A stretch of DNA of 62,756 nucleotides from Paludibacteraceae bacterium (GTDB taxonomy: Bacteria; Bacteroidota; Bacteroidia; Bacteroidales; Paludibacteraceae): NCBI GenBank assembly GCA_017444065.1, contig JAFSXJ010000038.1, forward strand, positions 1 to 62,756, written 5' to 3'. Position numbers and translations under genes: made by a program. Shown here piece by piece: positions 53,365-60,531 of this stretch. Below the pieces are notes generated by a model. It was not told where the DNA came from. It worked only from the letters and a program-made list of their open reading frames with translations, and did not search any database. Position 1 is the first letter of the stretch, and each line of letters opens with the position of its first letter.

Positions 53365-53399
53365 TGTTGATAGAATTTTTTACGATTTTTGTTCAAAAA

Positions 53400-53431
53400 T
53401 TTGCATATTTCAATAAAATGTCGTATCTTTG
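53400..53431 (+). promoter_or_regulatory. Promoter for tRNA-Leu
   Basis: TTTG (53400-53403), 20 bp, TATCTTTG (53424-53431), 13 bp before the tRNA 5' end. Confidence 0.85.
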
Positions 53432-53444
53432 CACCGTTTTTGCT

Positions 53445-53530
53445 GCCGCGATGGTGGAATCGGTAGACACGAAGGACTTAAAATCCTTTGGCCCGAAACG
53501 GCTGTGTGGGTTCAAGTCCCACTCGCGGTA
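53445..53530 (+). tRNA. tRNA-Leu (anticodon TAA)
   Basis: 86 nt with a long variable arm, as for class II tRNAs. Acceptor strands GCCGCGA (53445) and TCGCGGT (53523) pair with G-U at the first position. The anticodon stem AAGGA/TCCTT encloses loop CTTAAAA, so the anticodon is TAA. T-loop GGGTTCAAGTCCC. CCA is not encoded. Its 3' 16 nt are part of the attachment repeat of the element that follows, and the 3' end is intact after integration. Confidence 0.93.
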
Positions 53531-55103
53531 CTGAGCGGGACATGGTAGATTCCATGTCCTGCTCTTGTTTTAGTAAGTTCTTATAATTCTGGAAAATAAA
53601 CGATGCAAATTCATTGATTTTCGTGGTTCGATATTTTGAACCGTCAAATTCGATTTTTTCGGGAAATATCGAACCAATGATATGACAACGTATGTTTACA
53701 GGGGCTTCTCGGAGGCACGCAGACAGGTTGTCTATCAGGGAATAAGCATAGGACAACTTAGGCTCAAGCAACATGCTTTGGGGATTATTCAATGCTTTAA
53801 GCCTTTCTTCAAGTTGTGCCTTCTCTTGCTCTAATCTCACACACATACGCTGATGCTGCTCTTTAGTGATGCTTCCCTCAAGGAGCATGTCATCTGCCTT
53901 CGCGATTTTCCCCGATGTAGAAGAGAGTTGCACATTGATATTTCCTATCTCAGTTTTTCGCGTAACCTTACCCTCTTCTGACACATCTTTCTTGATGAGT
54001 TCATACAAATCCCTCGCCTCTGGGGTCGGCTTGAGAGAGCCAATGAATTTTTCAAAAGCCTCATTTGCTCTCTCTGCCCTCGCCTTTACCTTCTTGCAAC
54101 AACAACAGTTATAATAGGCATACACTCCTCCATTCCCTCTGGAGAACCCACCTGTGATGCCGTGATTACACTCAGGACATACCAAGTACCTTCGGAGGTA
54201 TAGCGCAGGATTATCGGTCTTGCGCGTTTTCGTTTTGTGCATCCGACCATCCAATATATCCTGCACTTTATTAAATGTGTCTCTGCTAACAATAGCCTCA
54301 TGTATGCCCTCTACGATTTGCTGAGGCTCATCATTGCTCGCAGGGACGATAATATCACCGCAATACAAGCGATTGCGTAACATGCGATAAAACGCGCCCT
54401 TAGATATTGGGCGACCTGACATTTCTATGATATTTCCTCGACCGTCATTGTGCGTTTCTTTCCTTCTTCTGATTAACTGAGGTGAATACTCATACCGTAG
54501 CATCTCTACAGATTTCATTCCTTTTGCCATTTCATTAAACATCTTTGCAACGATGGGGGCTGTTTCGTTATCCAATTCAAGGCGAGAGACATTGTCTTCT
54601 TCGCTTCTGTGATTGCGATATCCTATGGGTGCTTTCTGAGGATAACGCCCTGCCTTCAAGGTAGCACGGATTCCGTCTTTCGTTCTTTTGCTTATCTTGT
54701 TATCTTCGGCATGGGCTACACCGCAATAAACAGACAACATCATCGCCCATTCTGTACCCCTAAAATCAATGGGGGATTCTATGGCGTTAATCTCTATGCC
54801 TAACTCGCTGAATTTGCGCTGGTACTCAAAAGCAAAGCCCACATTACGCGAATATCTATCCCATCTCAAGAATAGGATTTTATTCACGTTCCCTCGGTGG
54901 GATTTGCAATAGTTGTACATCTTCCCCATTTCAGGGCGTTTCAAATCATAATGCTTTGCCGAATAATCTTCGCGATATACTGCTACCACATTATAGTTCA
55001 TGCGCTCGCAATACCTACGCAGAGAATCCTCTTGGAATCCTAAACTTGTGTTCTCTGCTTGCTCATCGCTACTTACTCTACAGTATAAAATGACGTTTAT
55101 CAT
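53478..55103 (-). CDS. Large serine recombinase (site-specific integrase)
   Basis: 541 aa. N-terminal resolvase domain with YCRVSSDEQ (nucleophile S11), FLRWDRYSRN and the E-helix; then a recombinase domain (GYRNHRSEEDNVSRLELDNETAPIV). A zinc ribbon (CPECNHG...YNCCCCKK, about residues 313-340) and a coiled-coil region (about 385-450) complete the LSR layout. The frame crosses the left attachment site and stops within tRNA-Leu; the final 18-19 residues (VPRVGLEPTQPFRAKGF) are antisense tRNA. Integration into a tRNA gene by an LSR, with its gene at the element edge, fits an integrase role. Confidence 0.92.
   Translation of the reverse strand: MINVILYCRVSSDEQAENTSLGFQEDSLRRYCERMNYNVVAVYREDYSAKHYDLKRPEMGKMYNYCKSHRGNVNKILFLRWDRYSRNVGFAFEYQRKFSELGIEINAIESPIDFRGTEWAMMLSVYCGVAHAEDNKISKRTKDGIRATLKAGRYPQKAPIGYRNHRSEEDNVSRLELDNETAPIVAKMFNEMAKGMKSVEMLRYEYSPQLIRRRKETHNDGRGNIIEMSGRPISKGAFYRMLRNRLYCGDIIVPASNDEPQQIVEGIHEAIVSRDTFNKVQDILDGRMHKTKTRKTDNPALYLRRYLVCPECNHGITGGFSRGNGGVYAYYNCCCCKKVKARAERANEAFEKFIGSLKPTPEARDLYELIKKDVSEEGKVTRKTEIGNINVQLSSTSGKIAKADDMLLEGSITKEQHQRMCVRLEQEKAQLEERLKALNNPQSMLLEPKLSYAYSLIDNLSACLREAPVNIRCHIIGSIFPEKIEFDGSKYRTTKINEFASFIFQNYKNLLKQEQDMESTMSRSVPRVGLEPTQPFRAKGF
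53515..53535 (+). other. attL: left attachment repeat
   Basis: 21 nt from AGTCCCACTC to ACTGAG, identical to 61489-61509. The first 16 nt are the tRNA-Leu T-arm and acceptor 3' strand. The flanking bases differ on both sides (A/T before, C/A after). Confidence 0.85.
53533..53572 (+). terminator. Element-borne terminator behind tRNA-Leu
   Basis: Thirteen-bp stem with one G-U pair (53533-53545 with 53552-53564), 6-nt loop, then TTGTTTT. It starts in the last 3 nt of the attachment repeat, replaces the native terminator now at 61517-61555, and also encodes part of the recombinase C-terminus on the other strand. Confidence 0.75.
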
Positions 55104-55107
55104 GTTA

Positions 55108-55230
55108 TTATTGATTTTGGTTTAACTCTAATTTTGCCAACTGATACAAGAACTTTCTTATCTGCTCCACTTGTTCTTCTGTTATAGATTGGTTATTTAA
55201 CACTTCTGCACATCGTTTCAAACTTAACAT
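55108..55230 (-). CDS. Small ORF directly upstream of the integrase
   Basis: 40 aa from ATG 55230 (MLSLKRCAEVLNNQSITEEQ...), ending 4 bp before the recombinase ATG and so presumably cotranscribed. The motif ITEEQVEQIRKFLYQLAKLE resembles short helical proteins I know from upstream of recombinase genes in other mobile elements. The frame continues upstream without an ATG for 29 coding-looking residues to an in-frame TAG (55318-55320); beyond it a 12-codon stretch begins with ATG at 55356. The full product may be about 82 aa interrupted by an amber codon, or only the 40-aa part is made. Confidence 0.55.
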   Translation of the reverse strand: MLSLKRCAEVLNNQSITEEQVEQIRKFLYQLAKLELNQNQ

Positions 55231-55406
55231 GTCTGTTTTGATGTTTCCTTCCGCTCTGAGACGGTTAATGCAGGTCTGCTTATGCTCCCTGCCGACATCT
55301 ACCGCACCCGCGTAGGGCTACTTGTTATAGGTAGTTGCGCTTGCTTCTCGCGCCATTTGAATATGTCCGTTATCTCTCCATAGGCTATGCGTGTTGATTT
55401 CTGGTG

Positions 55407-55438
55407 CAAAGATACTACTTTAGTTTTATGTATGCAAG
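55407..55438 (-). promoter_or_regulatory. Promoter of the integrase operon
   Basis: Minus strand TTG (55435-55437), 20 bp, TATCTTTG (55407-55414). It reads toward the small ORF and the recombinase with a leader of about 170 nt to the ATG at 55230. Confidence 0.8.
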
Positions 55439-55478
55439 TTTTTAGGTCAGATATCTACCGATTTAACCTGCTTTTGTT

Positions 55479-55509
55479 TAGGCAAATATGCCTATATCCT
55501 TTAGGATAT
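55479..55509. promoter_or_regulatory. Two abutting palindromes between integrase and rep-like operons
   Basis: TAGGCA-4 nt-TGCCTA (55479-55494) and ATATCC-4 nt-GGATAT (55494-55509) are perfect inverted repeats sharing one base. They lie between the divergent promoters at 55407 and 55544. They could be operators or part of an origin; no regulator is assigned. The rest of the 55231-55601 gap holds the two promoters and a leader. Confidence 0.5.
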
Positions 55510-55543
55510 GACCCACGAAGGAAACTCCATGTCACCGATTCTA

Positions 55544-55575
55544 TTTGCATGTATGAGATTTTATGTGTACTTTTC
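55544..55575 (+). promoter_or_regulatory. Promoter for the rep-like operon
   Basis: TTTG (55544-55547), 20 bp, TACTTTTC (55568-55575; last base differs from TAnnTTTG). The first ATG downstream is at 55602. Confidence 0.65.
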
Positions 55576-55601
55576 TCGGCGAAACAGAAAGAAACACTAC
55601 C

Positions 55602-55751
55602 ATGGACAATTTGCACCATCAGAGAATTATTGGTATTCACGCACGCGAGAGTAAGCCGCAGCGTTATAGAGGCGAAATGAACCTACAAGTAACCACCCTG
55701 CAAAAAGATGTAAAACATACATGCGAATATGATAACATTAGACCGTATTAA
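55602..55751 (+). CDS. Small basic ORF before the rep-like gene
   Basis: 49 aa from the first ATG after the promoter (MDNLHHQRIIGIHARESKPQ...), rich in His/Arg/Lys, overlapping the rep-like gene by 23 nt. No family recognised. It may be a small DNA-binding protein or a translational-coupling leader for the next gene. Moderate confidence only, since it is short. Confidence 0.4.
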   Translation: MDNLHHQRIIGIHARESKPQRYRGEMNLQVTTLQKDVKHTCEYDNIRPY

Positions 55752-56754
55752 GATTGTTGTACCACTACAACCCGACACAGACATCCGACAACTCATCATT
55801 CGGAAAAAGGTAATGGCTCATACACCATCAAAAGGGGTTTGGAGATACCGACATGATGACATTAACCTAACCATCACTCTGCGAGAGAAGACATCTATTA
55901 TCCAACAATCACGTCGGAAGTTAGACAAGAGCATCGCCTTTGAGTTCACATCAAAAATCCTCGGCGAACGGATGGCAGAACTGATTACCACCGATAATAT
56001 CTGTGATTGCCTATATAACATTCAGCGCATGAACATCGTTCAGTTTGACGTGGATGAGGTTCTTGAGAAAGGCGATGTAGTCCTACTGCATATTACCCAA
56101 GACAAGCGCATCACAACTGAGTTCGCTAATGACATAAATGCGTTCACCTCTTGGAATTTGCATAACCATCAAAAAGTCACATTAGAACGTTATTACGGTG
56201 GCTTTGCGCTTGACAAACACGGTAAATTTAATGATTACCGCTCTCACCAACGTATCACGTTTTATAGCAAAGAATTAGAACTCGGTTCTTCATCACCATT
56301 ATACTTTCATGGCATCTACCGCATAGAACGTGAATTAGATTCGAAAGAGAAGATTCGAAAGGCGTTACATTTGGGCACAGGTCAGATAAAGGTAGATGAT
56401 GTATTTCGATCGAACAGCAATGCGTTCTATGATTTCTACTCTGAATGTGTTAATCTGGATGGCGTTCCCATGCCATTAACAGGAGGTACTGAAGACAAGG
56501 TTAGAATGAAACTCGTTGAGTGTGGATTTGACCCGAAACATCCTGACCGATGCGATGATAGCAAAGTCTTAGCGAAGGTCGAGCACTGGTTAAGACGCCG
56601 AAAGAATCCACGCACAGGCAAAAAGATGGTGTATGCTGCGCGACTACTCCGACCATATCAGCAGTACCTTCAAAGGCTGAGGCTGAAGGATGCTCCGACC
56701 ATTACCAGAGAAGACATAACTCAGTTCTTTGACACATCCGACTATCCTCCGTAG
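55729..56754 (+). CDS. Putative phage/plasmid replication initiation protein
   Basis: 341 aa, soluble. The layout resembles G2P/RstA-like rolling-circle initiators of filamentous phages and small plasmids. There is an N-terminal strand-rich region (MITLDRIKIVVPL). ERYYGGFAL follows near residue 152, then the segment QRITFYSKELELGSSS and the conserved-looking GIYRIERELDSKEKIRKAL (about 206-224). The C-terminus is basic (HWLRRRKNPRTGKKM). I cannot prove the tyrosine/histidine catalytic motifs by eye, so the call rests on this overall pattern and context. It is followed by a 400-bp gap with a hairpin that could be an origin. Confidence 0.4.
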   Translation: MITLDRIKIVVPLQPDTDIRQLIIRKKVMAHTPSKGVWRYRHDDINLTITLREKTSIIQQSRRKLDKSIAFEFTSKILGERMAELITTDNICDCLYNIQRMNIVQFDVDEVLEKGDVVLLHITQDKRITTEFANDINAFTSWNLHNHQKVTLERYYGGFALDKHGKFNDYRSHQRITFYSKELELGSSSPLYFHGIYRIERELDSKEKIRKALHLGTGQIKVDDVFRSNSNAFYDFYSECVNLDGVPMPLTGGTEDKVRMKLVECGFDPKHPDRCDDSKVLAKVEHWLRRRKNPRTGKKMVYAARLLRPYQQYLQRLRLKDAPTITREDITQFFDTSDYPP

Positions 56755-57155
56755 TCCTCCCTACGTGCTATCCCCTCCCTGTGTTGAGAATAACTGAAGG
56801 CTCTGTGTATTTTCTATTCTGTACTAAGGATTGACACACCCTATATCAAAGACCATTGTTCTCTCAGAGATTTTTTCTGGAAATTTTTCCTCAAATCAGT
56901 TAGGAATAGTACCTAAAAATGGCTGATTTTATCCATTTTCTCCTCAAAGCATCCCACATCTCTTAAAATATATTGGAAAGCAAATTGTGCTCCGACCGCT
57001 ATTTCTCTGACTTTTCACGCTCGCAAGTACGGTTCTCTATGCGAAATGTATGGTATTTTTAGCAAATCTACAGAAAAACCACCCCTATATACCATAGAAA
57101 GAGGCGCATCCAACCGTTTCGACACGCCCCTTTCTGGATGGTTCGCACAACTCAG
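56755..57155. other. 401-bp non-coding gap with hairpins
   Basis: No plausible ORF. A nested inverted repeat lies at 56893-56929: outer arms AAATCAG/CTGATTT, inner arms TTAGG/CCTAA with 7-nt loop, ending in TTTT. It could terminate the rep-like transcript or act as a replication origin hairpin. A second imperfect hairpin near 57096-57136 (arms AGAAAGAGGCG / CGCCCCTTTCT) is a possible terminator for the minus-strand gene at 57156. Confidence 0.55.
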
Positions 57156-58067
57156 TTAGTCTAATGGACGAATCTCTTTAGCATAATAGTCTGTTCCCCA
57201 ATAACTGTTCTGATACTTACTAATACTTCCTTGGGGTACGTATAAGATAAACTTAACAGCACTATCCCACTCACTCTCACTATTATACTCAATGCTGGGC
57301 GGTTCTATGGCATAGCATTTCACTTCTTTCAAATTGGTACAACCTCCTAAACCACCAACGGTTGTAACAGATTGTGGTATAGATAGAGTCTTTATGGAAG
57401 AACATCCATATATCGCACTATGCATCCGTTCTAACTTACTCGGAAGTTCAATCGTTTCAAGTGAAGTGCAACATTCGAAAGTCTCAGGTAAATCTATTAC
57501 GCTTTCTGGAAGATTCACGTTTTTCAAATTTGAGCAATTCATAAAAACCCAATATAATGTAGTCACACCATCAGGAATGTTAATAGATTCCAATGAAGAA
57601 CACCCCATAAATGCTTCCCCATCTATAAACCTGATAGAAGTTGGCAGAGACACCTCACGCAATTTCTTCATAGCAAAACATGCTCTACCGTTAATTCCTT
57701 CTACGCTATATGTTTCTTTGGCATTCCCTGTGTTTATAGTTACCGAAGATGGAATCGTCAACTTACCACTATACGCATATTGCTTCGCCATTTCGGATTG
57801 ATTACTATACCCTGAGTAGTACTCGTCAGCATTTGATAAAGCAAAGTAATATGGTGTATCTTTATAATCTTGCCTTCTTTGAAAGTATAAACGTGTACCA
57901 TCTTTCATCTCAATTTCATAATAGGAACCATGATGACCTATATATTTTGCATCTGCCGTTTCTGTTTGAGGGTCATCTGGATTATTTATGTTGCCTTTGC
58001 AGCCGACAAAACCCATTGACAAAATCACAGCCGCAGCCATAGAAAAGATAAAATACTTTGTTCTCAT
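57156..58067 (-). CDS. BspA-like leucine-rich-repeat lipoprotein
   Basis: 303 aa lipoprotein (lipobox FVGC, Cys about residue 23). After a linker, residues ~105-260 hold LRR_5-type (BspA/TpLRR) repeats: LREVSLPTSIRFIDGEAFMGCSSLESINIPDG and similar units of about 23 residues with CSSL/CTSL/CTNL caps. The end resembles the closing strand of such proteins (FILYVPQGSISKYQ...). BspA proteins mediate adhesion or protein contact at the surface. It lies inside the mobile element and its stop codon is part of a TAACTGAGTT motif shared with the next gene. Confidence 0.82.
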   Translation of the reverse strand: MRTKYFIFSMAAAVILSMGFVGCKGNINNPDDPQTETADAKYIGHHGSYYEIEMKDGTRLYFQRRQDYKDTPYYFALSNADEYYSGYSNQSEMAKQYAYSGKLTIPSSVTINTGNAKETYSVEGINGRACFAMKKLREVSLPTSIRFIDGEAFMGCSSLESINIPDGVTTLYWVFMNCSNLKNVNLPESVIDLPETFECCTSLETIELPSKLERMHSAIYGCSSIKTLSIPQSVTTVGGLGGCTNLKEVKCYAIEPPSIEYNSESEWDSAVKFILYVPQGSISKYQNSYWGTDYYAKEIRPLD

Positions 58068-58098
58068 ATTCTATATATTCAATCGGTTTACAACTCAG

Positions 58099-59073
58099 TT
58101 AATTGTTCGCACAAACGGCGTTTATGGTCAGATTCTTTATTTCCCATGTTGCAGTATTTCCACTACCGCCAGAGGTGTATTTGAAGGCTATAACTGTTTT
58201 CTCACCTACATATTGGATAGGGACATTAACCGTGTTAGATACAAACGTCCAATTGTTACCTGCTGGATAATTGGGGATTGTGAGTTGTTGCCAATTAGTA
58301 GTAGCAACATCGCCTGTAAAATTGTCTGTCACCCACATGGTCTGCTGCGTCTGCATATCGCCAGCATAATTGATAGCGTGTTGGAAAGCAACCTGTACTG
58401 ATGCCATACCGCTCATATCGTACTCTGGTTTATATAGCCATGCTTCAGTATTGGATTTGCTTACGCGAGCACCATATTGAGCGTCATAGAACCAAGACTT
58501 TGCGCCTGTTACCAATTGCTCTTTAATATCTCCGAATCCTGAACCTCCTGTAGCAAGATAAGAGGCTTGGATGTTACTACAATCACTTGATGGCTCATTA
58601 GGGTCTGGGGTCGGTTCTTCTGGATCAGTAGGTTCATCAGGATTAGCGGGTTCAGGAGGATTAACAGGGGTTGGTTCATCTTCTTCATCCGCTAATTGCT
58701 CTAAATAATAGTCCATTTCGCTATCAGGACAACGAGTGTATGTAATGGAGATTCCTTGAGTGCGCACCATGGTATTCCCATTGACGGTGTAGGTACATGA
58801 TTCGGTTCTTCCACGCTCATCTTTTGTAGTAAGCACATCACCATCAACTTCCCATGTGTAGAGGTCTTTGATAACATCGCCATCATCATACACTTCAATG
58901 TGAATCATGGTATGGTCTTTTTGATAACGTTCATATCCTACAAACGTGGACATAAAAGATACCTTCCAAGTGCCAATAAGCCCACCTCCAGAAGGATTGT
59001 TCCCATTGCACCCCGTCATAACTAATATCACTACAGCCGCAGCGAGTGACATGATAAATAACTTCGTTTTCAT
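58099..59073 (-). CDS. Lipoprotein with Pro/Glu-rich linker and C-terminal beta domain
   Basis: 324 aa lipoprotein (lipobox VMTGC, Cys about residue 22). Residues ~30-125 are lipocalin-like (LIGTWKVSFMS...YTVNGNTMVRTQGISITY). Then follows a Pro/Glu/Asp linker (about 132-165, units such as NPPEPANPDEP) and a C-terminal beta-sandwich (SWFYDAQYGARVSKSNTEAWLYKPEYDMSG...) resembling choice-of-anchor or DUF5017-type modules. Surface exposure is likely, function unknown. It starts within the stop of the 59070-59342 gene, and its upstream promoter is at 59677-59707. Confidence 0.65.
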   Translation of the reverse strand: MKTKLFIMSLAAAVVILVMTGCNGNNPSGGGLIGTWKVSFMSTFVGYERYQKDHTMIHIEVYDDGDVIKDLYTWEVDGDVLTTKDERGRTESCTYTVNGNTMVRTQGISITYTRCPDSEMDYYLEQLADEEDEPTPVNPPEPANPDEPTDPEEPTPDPNEPSSDCSNIQASYLATGGSGFGDIKEQLVTGAKSWFYDAQYGARVSKSNTEAWLYKPEYDMSGMASVQVAFQHAINYAGDMQTQQTMWVTDNFTGDVATTNWQQLTIPNYPAGNNWTFVSNTVNVPIQYVGEKTVIAFKYTSGGSGNTATWEIKNLTINAVCANN

Positions 59074-59342
59074 TTTCCTGCGTATTGTTTTAGTAATTCT
59101 TCAATGTGTGACGGAAGACCGTCATATAGTTCATTAACAGCTATCTCTACTGCCTCTTCCTCGTTTGGGCATTGCATTGCTCCTGAAATAGCAAAATGAT
59201 ATTGCTCTAATTCAACATCGCACGTTAATGAAACTTCGGAACTTTCTTCATCCACTTGGGTGAGATTCCATTTAACATTAGGGTAGGCAGGCTTAGACGC
59301 AAGCCATTCACAAACTCGTTGATAAAAATCTTCGTTTGTCAT
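59070..59342 (-). CDS. Small hypothetical protein of the cargo operon
   Basis: 90 aa, acidic, no signal peptide. N-terminal MTNEDFYQRVCEWLASKPAYP looks helical, followed by three strands and a helix (EEEAVEIAVNELYDGLPSHIEELLKQY). No family recognised. It overlaps the next lipoprotein gene by 4 nt, so the two are translationally coupled. Being cytoplasmic, it differs in location from its two lipoprotein neighbours. Confidence 0.6.
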   Translation of the reverse strand: MTNEDFYQRVCEWLASKPAYPNVKWNLTQVDEESSEVSLTCDVELEQYHFAISGAMQCPNEEEAVEIAVNELYDGLPSHIEELLKQYAGK

Positions 59343-59766
59343 AATCTAATGATTTCAGATATTTCCCTACTTCCTTCAGCGGCGGTTCGGTTCTTCCGCG
59401 ATAGCCTGATAACTCAGTTAATGCGACACATACGAAAAGCGCAGGCTATCTGCTTCAAAATGAATTATCAGGTTATTCGGGCATCCACTCCCTTCACCTC
59501 TGATATGCAGAAAAGCCCACGCCAAATGCGTGAGCGTTTCACTATATTATCAGAAGGTGAATTACAATGTAGTGGATGATTGAATAACTCCTCTAATACG
59601 GCAAACGCTTTTGTATGTTATGTCTCTACATGATTGTTATTTTCCCATAGGCTTATGACTTTGCACAAATTTTGCGCAAAATTACTGCTTTTTTTTCATA
59701 TATGCAAGAGAATCGCCCACAAAAGTAAATTTTGCAGGCGATTTGTCAGCATTTGCGAGTTAAGTT
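59343..59766. other. 424-bp gap with promoter and long leader of the cargo operon
   Basis: A canonical minus-strand promoter (59677-59707) is followed by a leader of over 300 nt with no ORF of convincing quality. The leader contains a TAACTGAGTT motif (59411-59420), also found at the stops of both cargo lipoprotein genes, and a CCTATGGGAAAATAAC-like segment (59636-59657) resembling the leader of the integrase operon. It may hold a decayed gene or a regulatory leader RNA. Confidence 0.55.
59677..59707 (-). promoter_or_regulatory. Promoter of the cargo operon
   Basis: Minus strand TTG (59705-59707), 20 bp, TAATTTTG (59677-59684). The -33 side carries the extended CTTGCATATATGA form. A TTTTGCGCAAAA palindrome overlaps the -7 element. 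Confidence 0.75.
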
Positions 59767-60435
59767 CTACAAATCGAACGTTTCTTTTAACTTCTGGATG
59801 GTAGTTTTGCTGCGGCTGGTAATCTTAGCAACATTGCGAACCGAATAACCTTTGCGCAACAGAGTTAAACACTCTTTGTATTCCTCTCGCATCTGGTCTT
59901 TACTCTTGTTCGTCCCTCTCGGTCTTCCAAACCCAGCCTCAGCGAGCGTTATACCTGCCTGCAATGCCTCTTGCTTTTTCTTCTCTCTGGCATCGTTTAA
60001 GCGGAATTTAATGCTATCTCTCTCAATGGCAGAACAAGTGGCTATAACCGCAACGAAAATGGCTAAAAATGGGTTCTCTTTGCCATCTATGAATAACGAC
60101 ATCTGTTCCTTCTGGAAATAGGCATTGATTTTATGGTCAAGCATCCATTTGATGTTCTCCTGTACCTCCCAGATGGCACGCCCTAAGCGGTCAAGGCTGC
60201 TGAAATAGATAATGTCGATTTGGTTCTCTACTGCGTATTGCAGACACTCATTCAGAAGCACGCGGTTCTTGTTCAAGGTCGCTCCAGAAATGTGCTCCTC
60301 AAAGGTCTTCACCAATTCATCACCATTGGCTTCTATCAAATTCGTTAAAGAGTAAACTTGTCGGTCTGTACTCTGTCTGTTCTCTTGCGCTCCCGATGAC
60401 GATGTGCGCGCATATATAAGGGCTTTCTTGGTCAT
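59767..60435 (-). CDS. Small serine recombinase (resolvase/invertase family)
   Basis: 222 aa. Resolvase domain: IYARTSSSG (nucleophile S12), DIIYFSSLDRLGRAIWE, and the long E-helix region with CSAIERDSIKFRLNDAREKK. A short C-terminal helix-turn-helix (GYSVRNVAKITSRSKTTIQKLKE) follows, the layout of Tn3-type resolvases and DNA invertases. It could resolve dimers of the element or invert a DNA segment; no paired inverted recombination sites are evident by eye. Second recombinase of the element. Confidence 0.88.
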   Translation of the reverse strand: MTKKALIYARTSSSGAQENRQSTDRQVYSLTNLIEANGDELVKTFEEHISGATLNKNRVLLNECLQYAVENQIDIIYFSSLDRLGRAIWEVQENIKWMLDHKINAYFQKEQMSLFIDGKENPFLAIFVAVIATCSAIERDSIKFRLNDAREKKKQEALQAGITLAEAGFGRPRGTNKSKDQMREEYKECLTLLRKGYSVRNVAKITSRSKTTIQKLKETFDL

Positions 60436-60531
60436 AATATATCAAAGGTTATTAGTGGGTCTTATTTCTTTTGGTACACTTCATTTTTCGTGGTACACTT
60501 TCCATCTGGTACAACAGGAATGGGCTGCGGC

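Noticed and set aside
55387..55680. 97-codon plus-strand ORF left of the rep-like operon
   Set aside because: It runs across the integrase promoter, the paired palindromes and the rep promoter; composition is not protein-like.
57149..59420. Integron-like gene cassettes in the cargo region
   Set aside because: The repeated TAACTGAGTT does not fit the RYYYAAC/GTTRRRY attC cores and no tyrosine integrase is present.
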